This document shows, in pieces, positions 41,228-49,256 of a stretch of DNA of 64,000 nucleotides. This DNA is from JBEPTX01 sp041691795 (lineage in GTDB: Bacteria; Patescibacteriota; Saccharimonadia; Saccharimonadales; Saccharimonadaceae), in contig JBEPTX010000003.1 of the NCBI GenBank assembly GCA_041691795.1, positions 104,971 through 168,970 of the forward strand, read 5' to 3'. The position numbers and the translations under genes are program-made. Below the pieces are notes generated by a model. The model ran no database searches. It was given only the letters and a program-made list of their open reading frames with translations, and was not told where the DNA came from. Each line of letters starts with the position of its first letter. Positions within the stretch are counted from its first letter, which is position 1.

Positions 41228-44200
41228 GGATCGCTACAAAAAACTGAATGACGCACAGCGCCAAGCTGTCGATAGTATCGATGGTTCTGTGATGGTCATC
41301 GCCGGGCCAGGAACAGGCAAGACCGAACTGTTGTCGATGCGCGCAGCGAATATTCTGAAAAAAACCGACACCTTGCCAGAAAACATCTTGTGTCTGACAT
41401 TTACCGAAAGCGGTGCAAGCGCCATGCGGCAGCGTATGGTTCAAATCATTGGCCGTGACGCGTACAAAATTGCCATTCATACCTTCCATAGTTTTGGCAG
41501 TGAGATCATCAATCAGCAAGGTGAATTTTTCTACCACGGTGCCAATTTCCGCCCAGCCGACGAACTCAGTAGTTACGAAATTATTCACAAAATCTTTGAC
41601 GAACTGGAATATAATAGCCCACTGGCTGGCAAAATGAACGGTGAATACACACATCTGGGTGACACGTTACGATCAATTTCGGAATTAAAAAAGAGCGGAT
41701 TAACCAGCGATGAATTGATCGCCGTGCTGGACGTTAACGACGCCGTATTAGACGCAGTCGAGCCACAATTAGCCCAGATTTTTGCCGCACGCATCAGCAA
41801 AACAACCACCGATCAGTTGACACCAATCGCCCTGAAATTACAAAAACTCGACGACAAACCACCGATTCCAACCATCACACCGTTGTCGCGAATCATGGCA
41901 GACAGTTTATCGTACGCACTTGACGAAGCATCCACGAGTGGCAAAACAACCTCTGTTACCGCCTGGAAAAATAGCTGGTTAAAGAAAAACGAAAAAGACG
42001 AATTTATTTTCAAATCTCGCGATCGTCAGGCAAAACTCCGTTCACTCAGTTTTGTTTATTATCAATATTTGGCACGCATGCAAGAAGCCGAACTATACGA
42101 TTTCGACGACATGATTCTACGTCTCGTTCATGCCATGGAAGTCTTTCCAGAACTGCGATTTAACTTGCAGGAAAAACACCAATATATCATGGTCGACGAA
42201 TTTCAGGACACCAACATGGCGCAAATGCGCATCCTCAGCAACCTGACGCATACCGTCGCAGGTGATGCACCAAATATCATGGTGGTCGGCGATGACGACC
42301 AAGCGATCTATAGTTTTCAGGGTGCCGAAGTTGGCAATATTATCAACTTCCGCGATATTTATACCGATACAAAACTCATCACACTGACCAATAATTATCG
42401 CAGCAGCGCCGTCATCTTGGAACATGCCCGCAACGTCATCACGCAGGGTGACGATAGGCTAGAGAACCATATTCCCGAGCTCAACAAAACACTGACCGCA
42501 CATCAATCTGCAGCCAAAAGCCAGATTAATTTAGTCCAGCACGACACGATCAGCGACGAACATAGCTGGTTGGTCGCAGACATACAAAAGCAAATCAAAG
42601 CGGGCGAAAAACCATCATCAATCGCCGTTCTGGCCAGGCGCCATCATGAAATTGTCGAACTATTACCATACTTTTCCGACGCAGGTCTGCAGGTAAATTA
42701 CGAGCGACGCGATAACGTGCTTGACCTTGATATCATCGAACATCTCGAACTACTCGGAAAAATCCTTGTACGTTTATACGAAAGCCGTCACAGCGATGCC
42801 AATGCGCTACTGCCCGAATTATTATCACACCCCGCCTGGAACATCGACCCAGTCGAAATATGGAAACTCAGCCTGACCGCCAAACAAACTCATCTCAGTT
42901 GGCTAGAGGTCATGTCAACCACTCCGTCATTCGTTCCACTTCACAACTGGCTCATTACATCATCACAAATGCTCACACACACCCCACTCGAACAAATGTT
43001 AGATCAAATGATCGGAAAAGAAACACTTAAAAACCAAAGTCGAGCCGAACCTGCCAATCTTTTGCCGCCCGACCTATCAGCGCCGACACCATCAGGTGTG
43101 GCAAGGTCGGAAGGCAAAACGGTTGGCAGGTTCGGCGATCATGATTTCAAGTCTCCAATCTACAACTACTTCTTCTCACCCGAAAAACTAGTCGAACAGC
43201 CCGACGAATACCTCACATATCTCGAAGCCCTCCGAACCATCCGCACAAAACTCCGTGAATACCGCCCACAGGAAACACCACACCTCCAAACCTTCCTCGA
43301 ATTCATCCGCCTCCATCGACAACTCGGCAGTACCATCGAAAGCATCCGTCCACATGTCGAGCAGCTGGATAATGCCGTCAATCTCATGACCGCCCACAAA
43401 TCAAAAGGCCTCGAATTTAACAGCGTCTACATCGTCGGCGCCATCGATTCAGCATGGGGCGAACACGTTCGTAGCCGAAACAGCCTGATCGGCTACCCAG
43501 AGAATTTACCACTCGCGCCAACCGGCAATAGTTTTGACGAGCGCCTACGACTATTTTTCGTCGCTATGACTCGTGCCAAACACAATTTGACCATCAGCTA
43601 TAGTCTGTCCGATCTCGCTACCAAACCAACGCTACGCGCGAGTTTCTTGACCGGCGAAAATTGGGTCAACCAAGCGCCCAAAAAAGCCCATACCATCGAA
43701 ACCCTGACCCAAATGGCCGAACTCAATTGGTATCAGCCGCTGCTGTTAATTCAACCAGCCACAATGAAAGAACTGTTGCAGCCAACACTCGACGACTATA
43801 AACTCAGCGCCACACATCTCGGTGCCTTTTTGGACGTCACACATGGCGGCCCACAGGGATTTTTGTTATCACATTTACTGCGTTTTCCGCAGGCAGTCAG
43901 CCCACACGCAGGGTACGGATCGGCTATCCATAAAACCTTGCAACAAGCCCATTCACATCTGTCGGCAACCGGCAAACATCGCGCCGTCGAGGATATTTTG
44001 CACGATTTCGAGCGCAATTTACACGAACAAAACATGACTGATGAAGACTTTGCAGAATTCCTCCAAAAGGGCAGCGACACCTTGCAAGCCTTTTTGGCTC
44101 AAAAATACGTCAGTTTCGACGTTGCCCAGAAAGTGGAGTTAAATTTCGCAGGCCAACATGCCATATTGGACGAGGCACACTTGACCGGTTCGCTCGACCT

Positions 44201-44585
44201 CGTTGATATCAACAACAAATCAATGATCGTCACCGATTACAAAACCGGCCGTCCCGTGCGCGATTGGAAGGGCACGACCGACTACGACAAGATCAAGCTC
44301 CATCGCTACCGCCAGCAATTAATGTTCTACAAACTACTCGTCGAACATTCACGCGACTACAGCAACTACACCGTCGACCAGGGAATATTGCAGTTCGTTG
44401 AACCAACTCGCAGTGGCGAAATTATCGCCCTCGACACCGCATTTACGGCTGACGAACTAAGCGAATTCACTCGGCTCATCCAAAAGGTCTGGCACCACAT
44501 CACCACACTCGATCTACCAAACACTGACGACTATGACCAAACCTACAAGGGCATCCTGGCGTTCGAACAGGACCTACTGAACTAA
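41217..44585 (+). CDS. UvrD/Rep-family helicase with C-terminal PD-(D/E)XK nuclease domain
   Basis: A 1122-residue DNA-repair enzyme. UvrD motifs are present: LNDAQRQAVDSIDGS (Q-motif), AGPGTGKTELL (Walker A), IMVDEFQDTNMAQM (Walker B), VGDDDQAIYSFQGAE, LTNNYRSS, and VNLMTAHKSKGLEF. The C-terminus has LTGSLDLVDINNKSMIVTDYKTGRP, the RecB/AddB-type nuclease core with Asp and Lys. This architecture resembles AdnA/B or RecB-like subunits that process DNA ends. Residues about 610-640 are encoded by a 93-base palindromic insert (43044-43136) also found in the dus gene at 45233. The insert lies in a variable region between motifs, so the enzyme is probably functional. Confidence 0.9.
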   Translation: MDFEDRYKKLNDAQRQAVDSIDGSVMVIAGPGTGKTELLSMRAANILKKTDTLPENILCLTFTESGASAMRQRMVQIIGRDAYKIAIHTFHSFGSEIINQQGEFFYHGANFRPADELSSYEIIHKIFDELEYNSPLAGKMNGEYTHLGDTLRSISELKKSGLTSDELIAVLDVNDAVLDAVEPQLAQIFAARISKTTTDQLTPIALKLQKLDDKPPIPTITPLSRIMADSLSYALDEASTSGKTTSVTAWKNSWLKKNEKDEFIFKSRDRQAKLRSLSFVYYQYLARMQEAELYDFDDMILRLVHAMEVFPELRFNLQEKHQYIMVDEFQDTNMAQMRILSNLTHTVAGDAPNIMVVGDDDQAIYSFQGAEVGNIINFRDIYTDTKLITLTNNYRSSAVILEHARNVITQGDDRLENHIPELNKTLTAHQSAAKSQINLVQHDTISDEHSWLVADIQKQIKAGEKPSSIAVLARRHHEIVELLPYFSDAGLQVNYERRDNVLDLDIIEHLELLGKILVRLYESRHSDANALLPELLSHPAWNIDPVEIWKLSLTAKQTHLSWLEVMSTTPSFVPLHNWLITSSQMLTHTPLEQMLDQMIGKETLKNQSRAEPANLLPPDLSAPTPSGVARSEGKTVGRFGDHDFKSPIYNYFFSPEKLVEQPDEYLTYLEALRTIRTKLREYRPQETPHLQTFLEFIRLHRQLGSTIESIRPHVEQLDNAVNLMTAHKSKGLEFNSVYIVGAIDSAWGEHVRSRNSLIGYPENLPLAPTGNSFDERLRLFFVAMTRAKHNLTISYSLSDLATKPTLRASFLTGENWVNQAPKKAHTIETLTQMAELNWYQPLLLIQPATMKELLQPTLDDYKLSATHLGAFLDVTHGGPQGFLLSHLLRFPQAVSPHAGYGSAIHKTLQQAHSHLSATGKHRAVEDILHDFERNLHEQNMTDEDFAEFLQKGSDTLQAFLAQKYVSFDVAQKVELNFAGQHAILDEAHLTGSLDLVDINNKSMIVTDYKTGRPVRDWKGTTDYDKIKLHRYRQQLMFYKLLVEHSRDYSNYTVDQGILQFVEPTRSGEIIALDTAFTADELSEFTRLIQKVWHHITTLDLPNTDDYDQTYKGILAFEQDLLN
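43044..43136 (+). repeat. In-frame palindromic insert in the helicase gene
   Basis: 93 bases (31 codons). Nested perfect arms are 43044-43057 with 43123-43136 (14 bp), TTTTGCC with GGCAAAA (43113-43119), CCGACC with GGTCGG (43105-43110), and ACACC with GGTGT. It encodes NLLPPDLSAPTPSGVARS inside the helicase. About 70 central bases are nearly identical to 45971-46058. Confidence 0.85.
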
Positions 44586-44587
44586 CC

Positions 44588-44700
44588 TTAGCTGTTTCCA
44601 AACCATTGACTATCTACGCTGGTACGGGGGAGATTCCTGGAGCGTAGCCCAAGATTCTCACTGGCGCCACGATGGTTTGAAAACAGCTAAGGTCAGTTCA
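44588..44700 (+). repeat. Structured repeat, copy A
   Basis: About 110 bases after the helicase gene. The core CCAAACCATTGACTATCT to CCACGATGGTTTG is shared with copy B (51481-51592). The outer arms CCTTAGCTGTTT and AAACAGCTAAGG differ from copy B, yet pair with each other. The internal CTACGCT can pair with AGCGTAG. It looks like a conserved folded element; function unknown. Confidence 0.8.
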
Positions 44701-44716
44701 GATCAGGTAAGATCTC

Positions 44717-44745
44717 TTGACGAAAAGTAAATTAACGCTTATAAT
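44717..44745 (+). promoter_or_regulatory. Consensus promoter upstream of the tRNA-like gene
   Basis: TTGACG (44717-44722), a 17-base spacer, TATAAT (44740-44745). A hairpin GTAGTGT/ACACTAC (about 44777-44803) lies between it and the tRNA. Confidence 0.8.
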
Positions 44746-44804
44746 AAATATCTATGACAGGCCACCCGGTCTGAATGTAGTGTTTCATTTATGACACACT
44801 ACTT

Positions 44805-44874
44805 GCCCTTTTAGCTCAGTGGAAGAGCATTCGTATATGGCGAAAGGTCAGAGGTTCAATTCCTCTAGGGGGCT
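44805..44874 (+). tRNA. tRNA-like gene with an abnormal anticodon loop
   Basis: The acceptor stem GCCCTTT/AGGGGGC, D arm GCTC-GAGC, variable loop and T arm AGAGG-TTCAATT-CCTCT are all sound. The anticodon arm is not. With a 5 bp stem (TTCGT/GCGAA) the loop has only 5 bases (ATATG). With a 4 bp stem the loop is TATATGG, with A instead of T at position 33. A TAT anticodon (Ile) is the formal reading. It has a strong promoter, so it may be a divergent tRNA or a decayed copy. Confidence 0.5.
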
Positions 44875-45194
44875 CGATGGGTAGGCAAACCATTCGGTTG
44901 CGTTCGTGCTTACAAGCGCGGTCCTTCCAACAGGGGGATGGTTTGCCTCCTATCTCCAAAGCCATGAGATGTGACCATGTATATAACCCCTCACCAGGGT
45001 GCATGTGACGCTCTCAATATGAGGCAAGGAATGTTGGTACAACATCACTTCCTTGCCTGGTGGCGCGCCGTTCCCTCCCCGGCACGACGGCGCGCCACCC
45101 CGAACCATTCAGGTTCACTCACACTCCGGTGTGTGCAGAATCGAAAGGTTCCAAATCTTTAAGCCCATCGCAACTGCGCGATGGGCTATTCCAT
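44875..45194 (+). ncRNA. Hairpin-rich stretch, candidate structured RNA
   Basis: About 320 bases with no convincing gene but at least five strong hairpins: AGGCAAACCAT/ATGGTTTGCCT, GGCAAGGAA with TTCCTTGCC around an inner TGTTG/CAACA, GGTGGCGCGCCGT/ACGGCGCGCCACC (13 bp), CACAC/GTGTG, and AGCCCATCGC/GCGATGGGCT. It is downstream of the tRNA-like gene and its promoter, and upstream of the dus promoter. It does not show the conserved parts of tmRNA or RNase P RNA that I would expect. Confidence 0.45.
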
Positions 45195-45222
45195 TGCCAA
45201 AAACCGTAAAAAGCGTTAGAAT
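45195..45222 (+). promoter_or_regulatory. Promoter of the dus gene
   Basis: TTGCCA (45195-45200), a 16-base spacer, TAGAAT (45217-45222), 10 bases before the ATG at 45233. No SD, so the leader is at most a few bases. Confidence 0.6.
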
Positions 45223-45232
45223 ATACCACTGT

Positions 45233-46282
45233 ATGAGCTTCTGGGACGAATTACCACGACCATTCTACATCTTGGCCCCAATGGAGGCCGTAACAGATGT
45301 CGTTTTTCGTCATGTCGTCACATCAGCCGCCCGACCCGACGTATTTTTCACCGAATTTACCAATGCCGCTAGTTATTGTAGCGAAAAGGGCATGCATAGT
45401 ACTCGTGGACGTCTCGAATTTACCCCTGACGAACAACCAATGGTTGCCCAAATCTGGGGCAATAACCCCGACCAGTTCGCCCAAATGGCGCACGGACTGG
45501 CCGAACAAGGCTTCGTCGGTATCGATATCAACACTGGCTGCCCAGACAAGGCCGTCGTCAAACAGGGCAGTGGTAGCGGCCTGATTGGTAACTACGAACT
45601 CATGGGCAAACTCATTGCCAGCGCCAAAGAAAGTGGCTTGCCCGTCAGTGTCAAAGCCCGCCTAGGGGCACGAAGTATCGATGAATGGCGCGACTGGCTC
45701 GGATTTTTGCTGCAACAAGACATCGCCAATCTGACAATCCACCTCCGTACCCGCAAGGAAATGAGCAAAGTTCCTGCCCACTACGAATTAATCGCTGATA
45801 TCAAAAAGCTACGCGACGAAATCGCCCCACAGACATTACTGACCATCAACGGTGATATTCGTGACCGCCAACACGGCGAAGCATTAGTCGCCCAGTACGG
45901 CGTCGACGGTATCATGATCGGTAGTGGTATTTTTACCAATCCGTTTGCCTTTGCAAAGCAACACGAGAGTCAGTCTGGCAACCTTTTGCCACCCGACCTA
46001 TCAGCGCCGACACCGCAAGGTGTGGCAAGGTCGGGAGACAAAACAGTCGCCGGAACTGATGAACACAAAAAAGCACTGCTTGATCTGCTCAATCTTCATC
46101 TTGACCTACATGACAAATACAGCCGAGAACTAGAGCCACGTCGATTCGAACCACTCAAACGCTTTTTCAAGATTTATATTCGTGACTTTGCTGGCGCAAG
46201 TGAACTACGAGATCGGCTGATGCATACAACATCAACCGATCAAGTTCGTGCACTCCTTAGCGAAGTTCAGCTTTTGCCCTAA
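45233..46282 (+). CDS. dus: tRNA-dihydrouridine synthase
   Basis: A 349-residue flavoenzyme that reduces uridine to dihydrouridine in tRNA. Motifs are YILAPMEAVTDVVFR (FMN site), TEFTNAASYCSEKG, VAQIWGNNPDQF, INTGCPDKAVVKQGSGSGL with catalytic Cys, PVSVKARLG, LTIHLRTRKEM and INGDIRD, then GIMIGSGIFTNPFAF. The start at 45233 is supported by the close promoter; a longer frame from 45053 would run through hairpins and has no ribosome site. Residues about 247-275 come from a palindromic insert (45971-46058), placed between the TIM barrel and the helical C-terminal domain, a likely surface loop. Confidence 0.92.
   Translation: MSFWDELPRPFYILAPMEAVTDVVFRHVVTSAARPDVFFTEFTNAASYCSEKGMHSTRGRLEFTPDEQPMVAQIWGNNPDQFAQMAHGLAEQGFVGIDINTGCPDKAVVKQGSGSGLIGNYELMGKLIASAKESGLPVSVKARLGARSIDEWRDWLGFLLQQDIANLTIHLRTRKEMSKVPAHYELIADIKKLRDEIAPQTLLTINGDIRDRQHGEALVAQYGVDGIMIGSGIFTNPFAFAKQHESQSGNLLPPDLSAPTPQGVARSGDKTVAGTDEHKKALLDLLNLHLDLHDKYSRELEPRRFEPLKRFFKIYIRDFAGASELRDRLMHTTSTDQVRALLSEVQLLP
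45971..46058 (+). repeat. In-frame palindromic insert in the dus gene
   Basis: The second copy of the element at 43044-43136, read in the same frame as NLLPPDLSAPTPQGVARS. The inner stems CCGACC/GGTCGG and ACACC/GGTGT are kept, while the outer arms are partly eroded, which suggests an older insertion. Confidence 0.82.
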
Positions 46283-47251
46283 CTAGTGAGGTTGAGCCCC
46301 GAGGGTAATAGCAGTTGAAATCACACCCTGCATCGTACTGGTTGCTTGAGTTAACATGTCAGATGAAATTCCTAACTCAGTCATGATAGTTGTCATCAGA
46401 ACCAACGCAGCGGATACAGCACCGGCAGTGTCACCCGTCTGAATAGCTGTGATAAGTGCGATAACTGCGACGATGATTGACGCAATAAATGCAATGATCT
46501 GTGTGATTTGTTTGATGATATCCTGAAGGCCACCGCCTCCGCCACCGCCACCGCCAGCAGCCGAACAACCCGTTTGGGCAGGTGTCGTTGAACTAGTGCT
46601 CGAAGTTGACGAACTATTTGTCGTACTAGAGGTGCTACCAGCAGCTTGGCTACAAGTAGTACAACCGGCTTGGGCAGCCGCCGTCGAACTTGTTGTGCTA
46701 GCGCTTGATGAACTATCTGTACCACTAGGAACACTCAGGCCGCTCGCCGCAGCGCTACAAATTGCATCGACTTGCGTCTGGGCTTGTGTCACGAGCGTGC
46801 TCAATTGCTTCTGGGCTGCACTCTGTGTGCTTGCGTCTGCCCCAGCAGACCCTTGCATGTTAGCTATCTGATATTGATTATAACTTGCATCTGTTGCAGT
46901 GGCTGCTTGCTGTGAGCTGGTCGTACTAGACGCGCTATTAACCTGCGCCTGTAATGCCTGAAGTGAGGTTAGTTCTGCCGTATTAGTCTTTGTGAGGCTC
47001 GCTTTCACATCCGGAGATAGCGTTGTACTCGCAGCGATAGTGTCGCCGTTTGCCTTGACGCTAGCGATGCGGCGCGCCAATTCTAGATTTGTTTGTGCGT
47101 TAAGGGCAGATACGGCGGTGTTTGTATTATCAACTGCCAATTTTACCGTCATTGCATTTACTGGAACATTTGTACTGACGACTACCGCCAGAAGGGCGAT
47201 GATCAGCGAGTAGCCGAGATTGATTTTTCGTGATATAAGATTCATTTTCAT
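46283..47251 (-). CDS. Exported Ser/Thr/Ala-rich surface protein
   Basis: A 322-residue protein. The signal peptide is LGYSLIIALLAVVVSTNVPVNA. Residues about 35-165 are helical and Gln/Asn/Ala-rich. A low-complexity region of Ser/Thr with Cys pairs (AGCTTCSQAAG) and a run of nine Gly follows at about 170-240. The end holds one or two hydrophobic helices (IIKQITQIIAFIASIIVAVIALITAI; AALVLMTTIMTELGI). It resembles no family I know. The Gly/Ser linker and the C-terminal helices suggest a surface-exposed or pilin-like protein held in the membrane. Confidence 0.75.
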   Translation of the reverse strand: MKMNLISRKINLGYSLIIALLAVVVSTNVPVNAMTVKLAVDNTNTAVSALNAQTNLELARRIASVKANGDTIAASTTLSPDVKASLTKTNTAELTSLQALQAQVNSASSTTSSQQAATATDASYNQYQIANMQGSAGADASTQSAAQKQLSTLVTQAQTQVDAICSAAASGLSVPSGTDSSSSASTTSSTAAAQAGCTTCSQAAGSTSSTTNSSSTSSTSSTTPAQTGCSAAGGGGGGGGGLQDIIKQITQIIAFIASIIVAVIALITAIQTGDTAGAVSAALVLMTTIMTELGISSDMLTQATSTMQGVISTAITLGAQPH

Positions 47252-47271
47252 AGCTTCCTGTCAATCCACAA

Positions 47272-47565
47272 TTAGTTTGTGAGCTTTATTCGTTTAGATT
47301 GGTCATTCACAGAGTCTTTGGCCTTTTGATGATTGATAGCCTCTTGCTTCATCGTCTCGTTCAATTTGGTCAAACCTTGGTTCAGTACCTCTGGTGGTAC
47401 TGGTGGGCGAACAGTAGATTTGGTTGTGTTAGTCTGTGGAGATGCCTTTGGCTGGACTGTCTGGTAAATTGCATAGCCAGCGCCACCCAAAATAGCTAGG
47501 ACAACAACAACGCCTAATATAATCAAAACTAACCTTGTTTTCGACTTTTTCTCTGCCTGGTTCAT
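47272..47565 (-). CDS. Single-helix membrane protein, 97 residues
   Basis: I start at the ATG at 47565 (MNQAEKKSKTR), since the longer frame from 47724 overlaps the 5' end and promoter of the opposite gene. One helix (LVLIILGVVVVLAILGGAGYAIY) is followed by a Pro/Thr-rich and Gln/Lys-rich outer part. AAAGGA lies about 12 bases upstream. It lies 20 bases before the exported Ser-rich protein gene on the same strand, so the two may share a transcript. Confidence 0.65.
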   Translation of the reverse strand: MNQAEKKSKTRLVLIILGVVVVLAILGGAGYAIYQTVQPKASPQTNTTKSTVRPPVPPEVLNQGLTKLNETMKQEAINHQKAKDSVNDQSKRIKLTN

Positions 47566-47678
47566 CGAATCAATGTATCCTTTTATATCTGTTATGCTTA
47601 TGCTTATGCTGAGGTCATTGTACACCACCACCACGCTCAGCACAACACCCACCGATAGGAGGAACGTAAGCCGTACTT

Positions 47679-47684
47679 TATACT
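47679..47684 (+). promoter_or_regulatory. -10 box of leaderless promoter
   Basis: TATACT, 6 bases before the ATG at 47691; no SD. Confidence 0.6.
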
Positions 47685-47690
47685 GTAAGT

Positions 47691-49163
47691 ATGTACCGTA
47701 AAATGAAGCATTTTTTCGCGTCACGACGTGTTCGAATAACCCTTTTAGCCATAGGTATTACGGTCATCGCATTCCATATCTGGCTTCATTTCACAAACCC
47801 CTATGCACATAATTCTATTGTGCAGCAGCCCTACATCACCATCGTCCAACCATCGGGTGATATTACCGTCAAAAAACAATTCGATTTGCAGACGAGCGGC
47901 AATGCATTTGCCAGAGCACTCGGGTATTACAAAAACGGTTTTTTGATTGTCCAAAACACCTATTTTGGCAGTTATCCGGCTGCCTCAAACTCGGCTGATG
48001 ACATTATCAACGACATTCACAAGCTACGATTCGATCCTTCCAAGCCATATCTCATTTCTGGCGACCAGTTTAGTGTGTTGTACCCCCGTAATCTTGGCGT
48101 GTTCTATAATTCGATTTTGGATCCACACACGGCACATAATCAACAGGATTGGGGAAATCGTCAGCGAATTTATCTACAGTCTGTTCTTTATGCAATCGAT
48201 GCGTTCTCGTCAGCAAATGACCTCACCACAACAATCGTACCTATTGCACCGCAGACGGCAGTTCTAACCGAAGTTCACCCGGGTTCGGTACCATCTGATA
48301 CGCTGTATGGCATGCTGTACGCGCTCCAAGCCCTGCAGGACACCTCAAAGCCGAGTGATACTCCGTACAAATTACAAACAGCCACAGCCACCAAACAGAT
48401 ACTGACAGGCCGCAAAGCCGATCTGCAAAAACTATTACATATATATCTTGCTCAAGTCCAAGATCCACAGACCGGCATGATTCGTGCCAACGTCAATCTG
48501 GCGAGCGCGCGCGATGGGGTCGTTCGTGATCGATCGTTTTATGATAACGTCGTACTCTGGAAAACACTATCGCTGGCACAGCAACTAGGTATCGAGACAC
48601 CGAAAACAGATCTCGCTGCAATGCGCACGCGAATCCTCAGCACCTATTGGGATGATCAAGAAGGTCATTTCAAGGACGACCAAACTGATAGGGGAGCAAA
48701 CGCCAATTATTCGTCAGATTGGCTGATCACGCTGCCAACTGGTTTCTTGCAGCCAGACAATTCCGCCGACCAAGCCTATCTCACACGCATCATCGATTTC
48801 ATTCGTGCGCAGGCCATCGACAAACCTTTCCCAATCAAATACAACGCAACCGGGAAGTCAGTAGATGCACCATGGGCCGTCCGCACCTTCGTCCCTAATT
48901 ATGGTGGTGACGCCATCTGGAGCTACTGGGGTGCGCAGTACATCACTCTGCTCGCACAACTATCCCACATCACAACTAACGTCTCGTACAAACAAGACGC
49001 GGCTTATTACATTGATACCTACAATCAAAAAATCGTGCAAAACCACGGGTTTCCAGAAACCTTTGATGCCCACGGCAACTTCCTGCAAAATATTGTTTAC
49101 AAAAGCATCCGGCAAACAGGGTGGGTGGTACAGTTCGAACAAGCCAAAAGCCAGCTCAAATAA
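47691..49163 (+). CDS. Membrane-anchored six-hairpin-glycosidase-like protein
   Basis: A 490-residue protein. An N-terminal helix (ITLLAIGITVIAFHIWLHF, residues 16-34) anchors it outside. The rest has repeated helix pairs with aromatic and acidic turns, such as DTLYGMLYALQALQDT, RDRSFYDNVVLWKTLSLAQQ, YSSDWLITLPTGFLQP and GGDAIWSYWGAQYITLLAQ. This is typical of (alpha/alpha)6-toroid glycosidases such as trehalase-like or amylo-glucosidase-like enzymes. No family-specific catalytic pair is certain. The start is supported by TATACT six bases upstream. It probably trims a glycan on the cell's own or a host's surface. Confidence 0.65.
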   Translation: MYRKMKHFFASRRVRITLLAIGITVIAFHIWLHFTNPYAHNSIVQQPYITIVQPSGDITVKKQFDLQTSGNAFARALGYYKNGFLIVQNTYFGSYPAASNSADDIINDIHKLRFDPSKPYLISGDQFSVLYPRNLGVFYNSILDPHTAHNQQDWGNRQRIYLQSVLYAIDAFSSANDLTTTIVPIAPQTAVLTEVHPGSVPSDTLYGMLYALQALQDTSKPSDTPYKLQTATATKQILTGRKADLQKLLHIYLAQVQDPQTGMIRANVNLASARDGVVRDRSFYDNVVLWKTLSLAQQLGIETPKTDLAAMRTRILSTYWDDQEGHFKDDQTDRGANANYSSDWLITLPTGFLQPDNSADQAYLTRIIDFIRAQAIDKPFPIKYNATGKSVDAPWAVRTFVPNYGGDAIWSYWGAQYITLLAQLSHITTNVSYKQDAAYYIDTYNQKIVQNHGFPETFDAHGNFLQNIVYKSIRQTGWVVQFEQAKSQLK

Positions 49164-49256
49164 GTAAACCAAGAAATATATTGATTTTTCTAACAGAGAA
49201 GCGTACCATACAATATGGTATAAAAGCAGTCATGAAACTGCTAGGTTAAAATAATT

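Noticed and set aside
42000..43400. CRISPR array or phage genes anywhere in the window
   Set aside because: No regularly spaced direct repeats, Cas motifs, capsid, portal or terminase motifs were seen; the repeats at 43044 and 45971 are single palindromes inside genes.
44875..45194. tmRNA or RNase P RNA in the hairpin-rich stretch
   Set aside because: I do not see the tmRNA tRNA-like ends or tag frame, nor the conserved RNase P core sequences. It is left as a candidate structured RNA.
45053..45232. N-terminal extension of the Dus protein
   Set aside because: This would translate several hairpins, lacks an SD, and the canonical Dus start (MSFWDELPRPFYILAPM) has a promoter directly before it.
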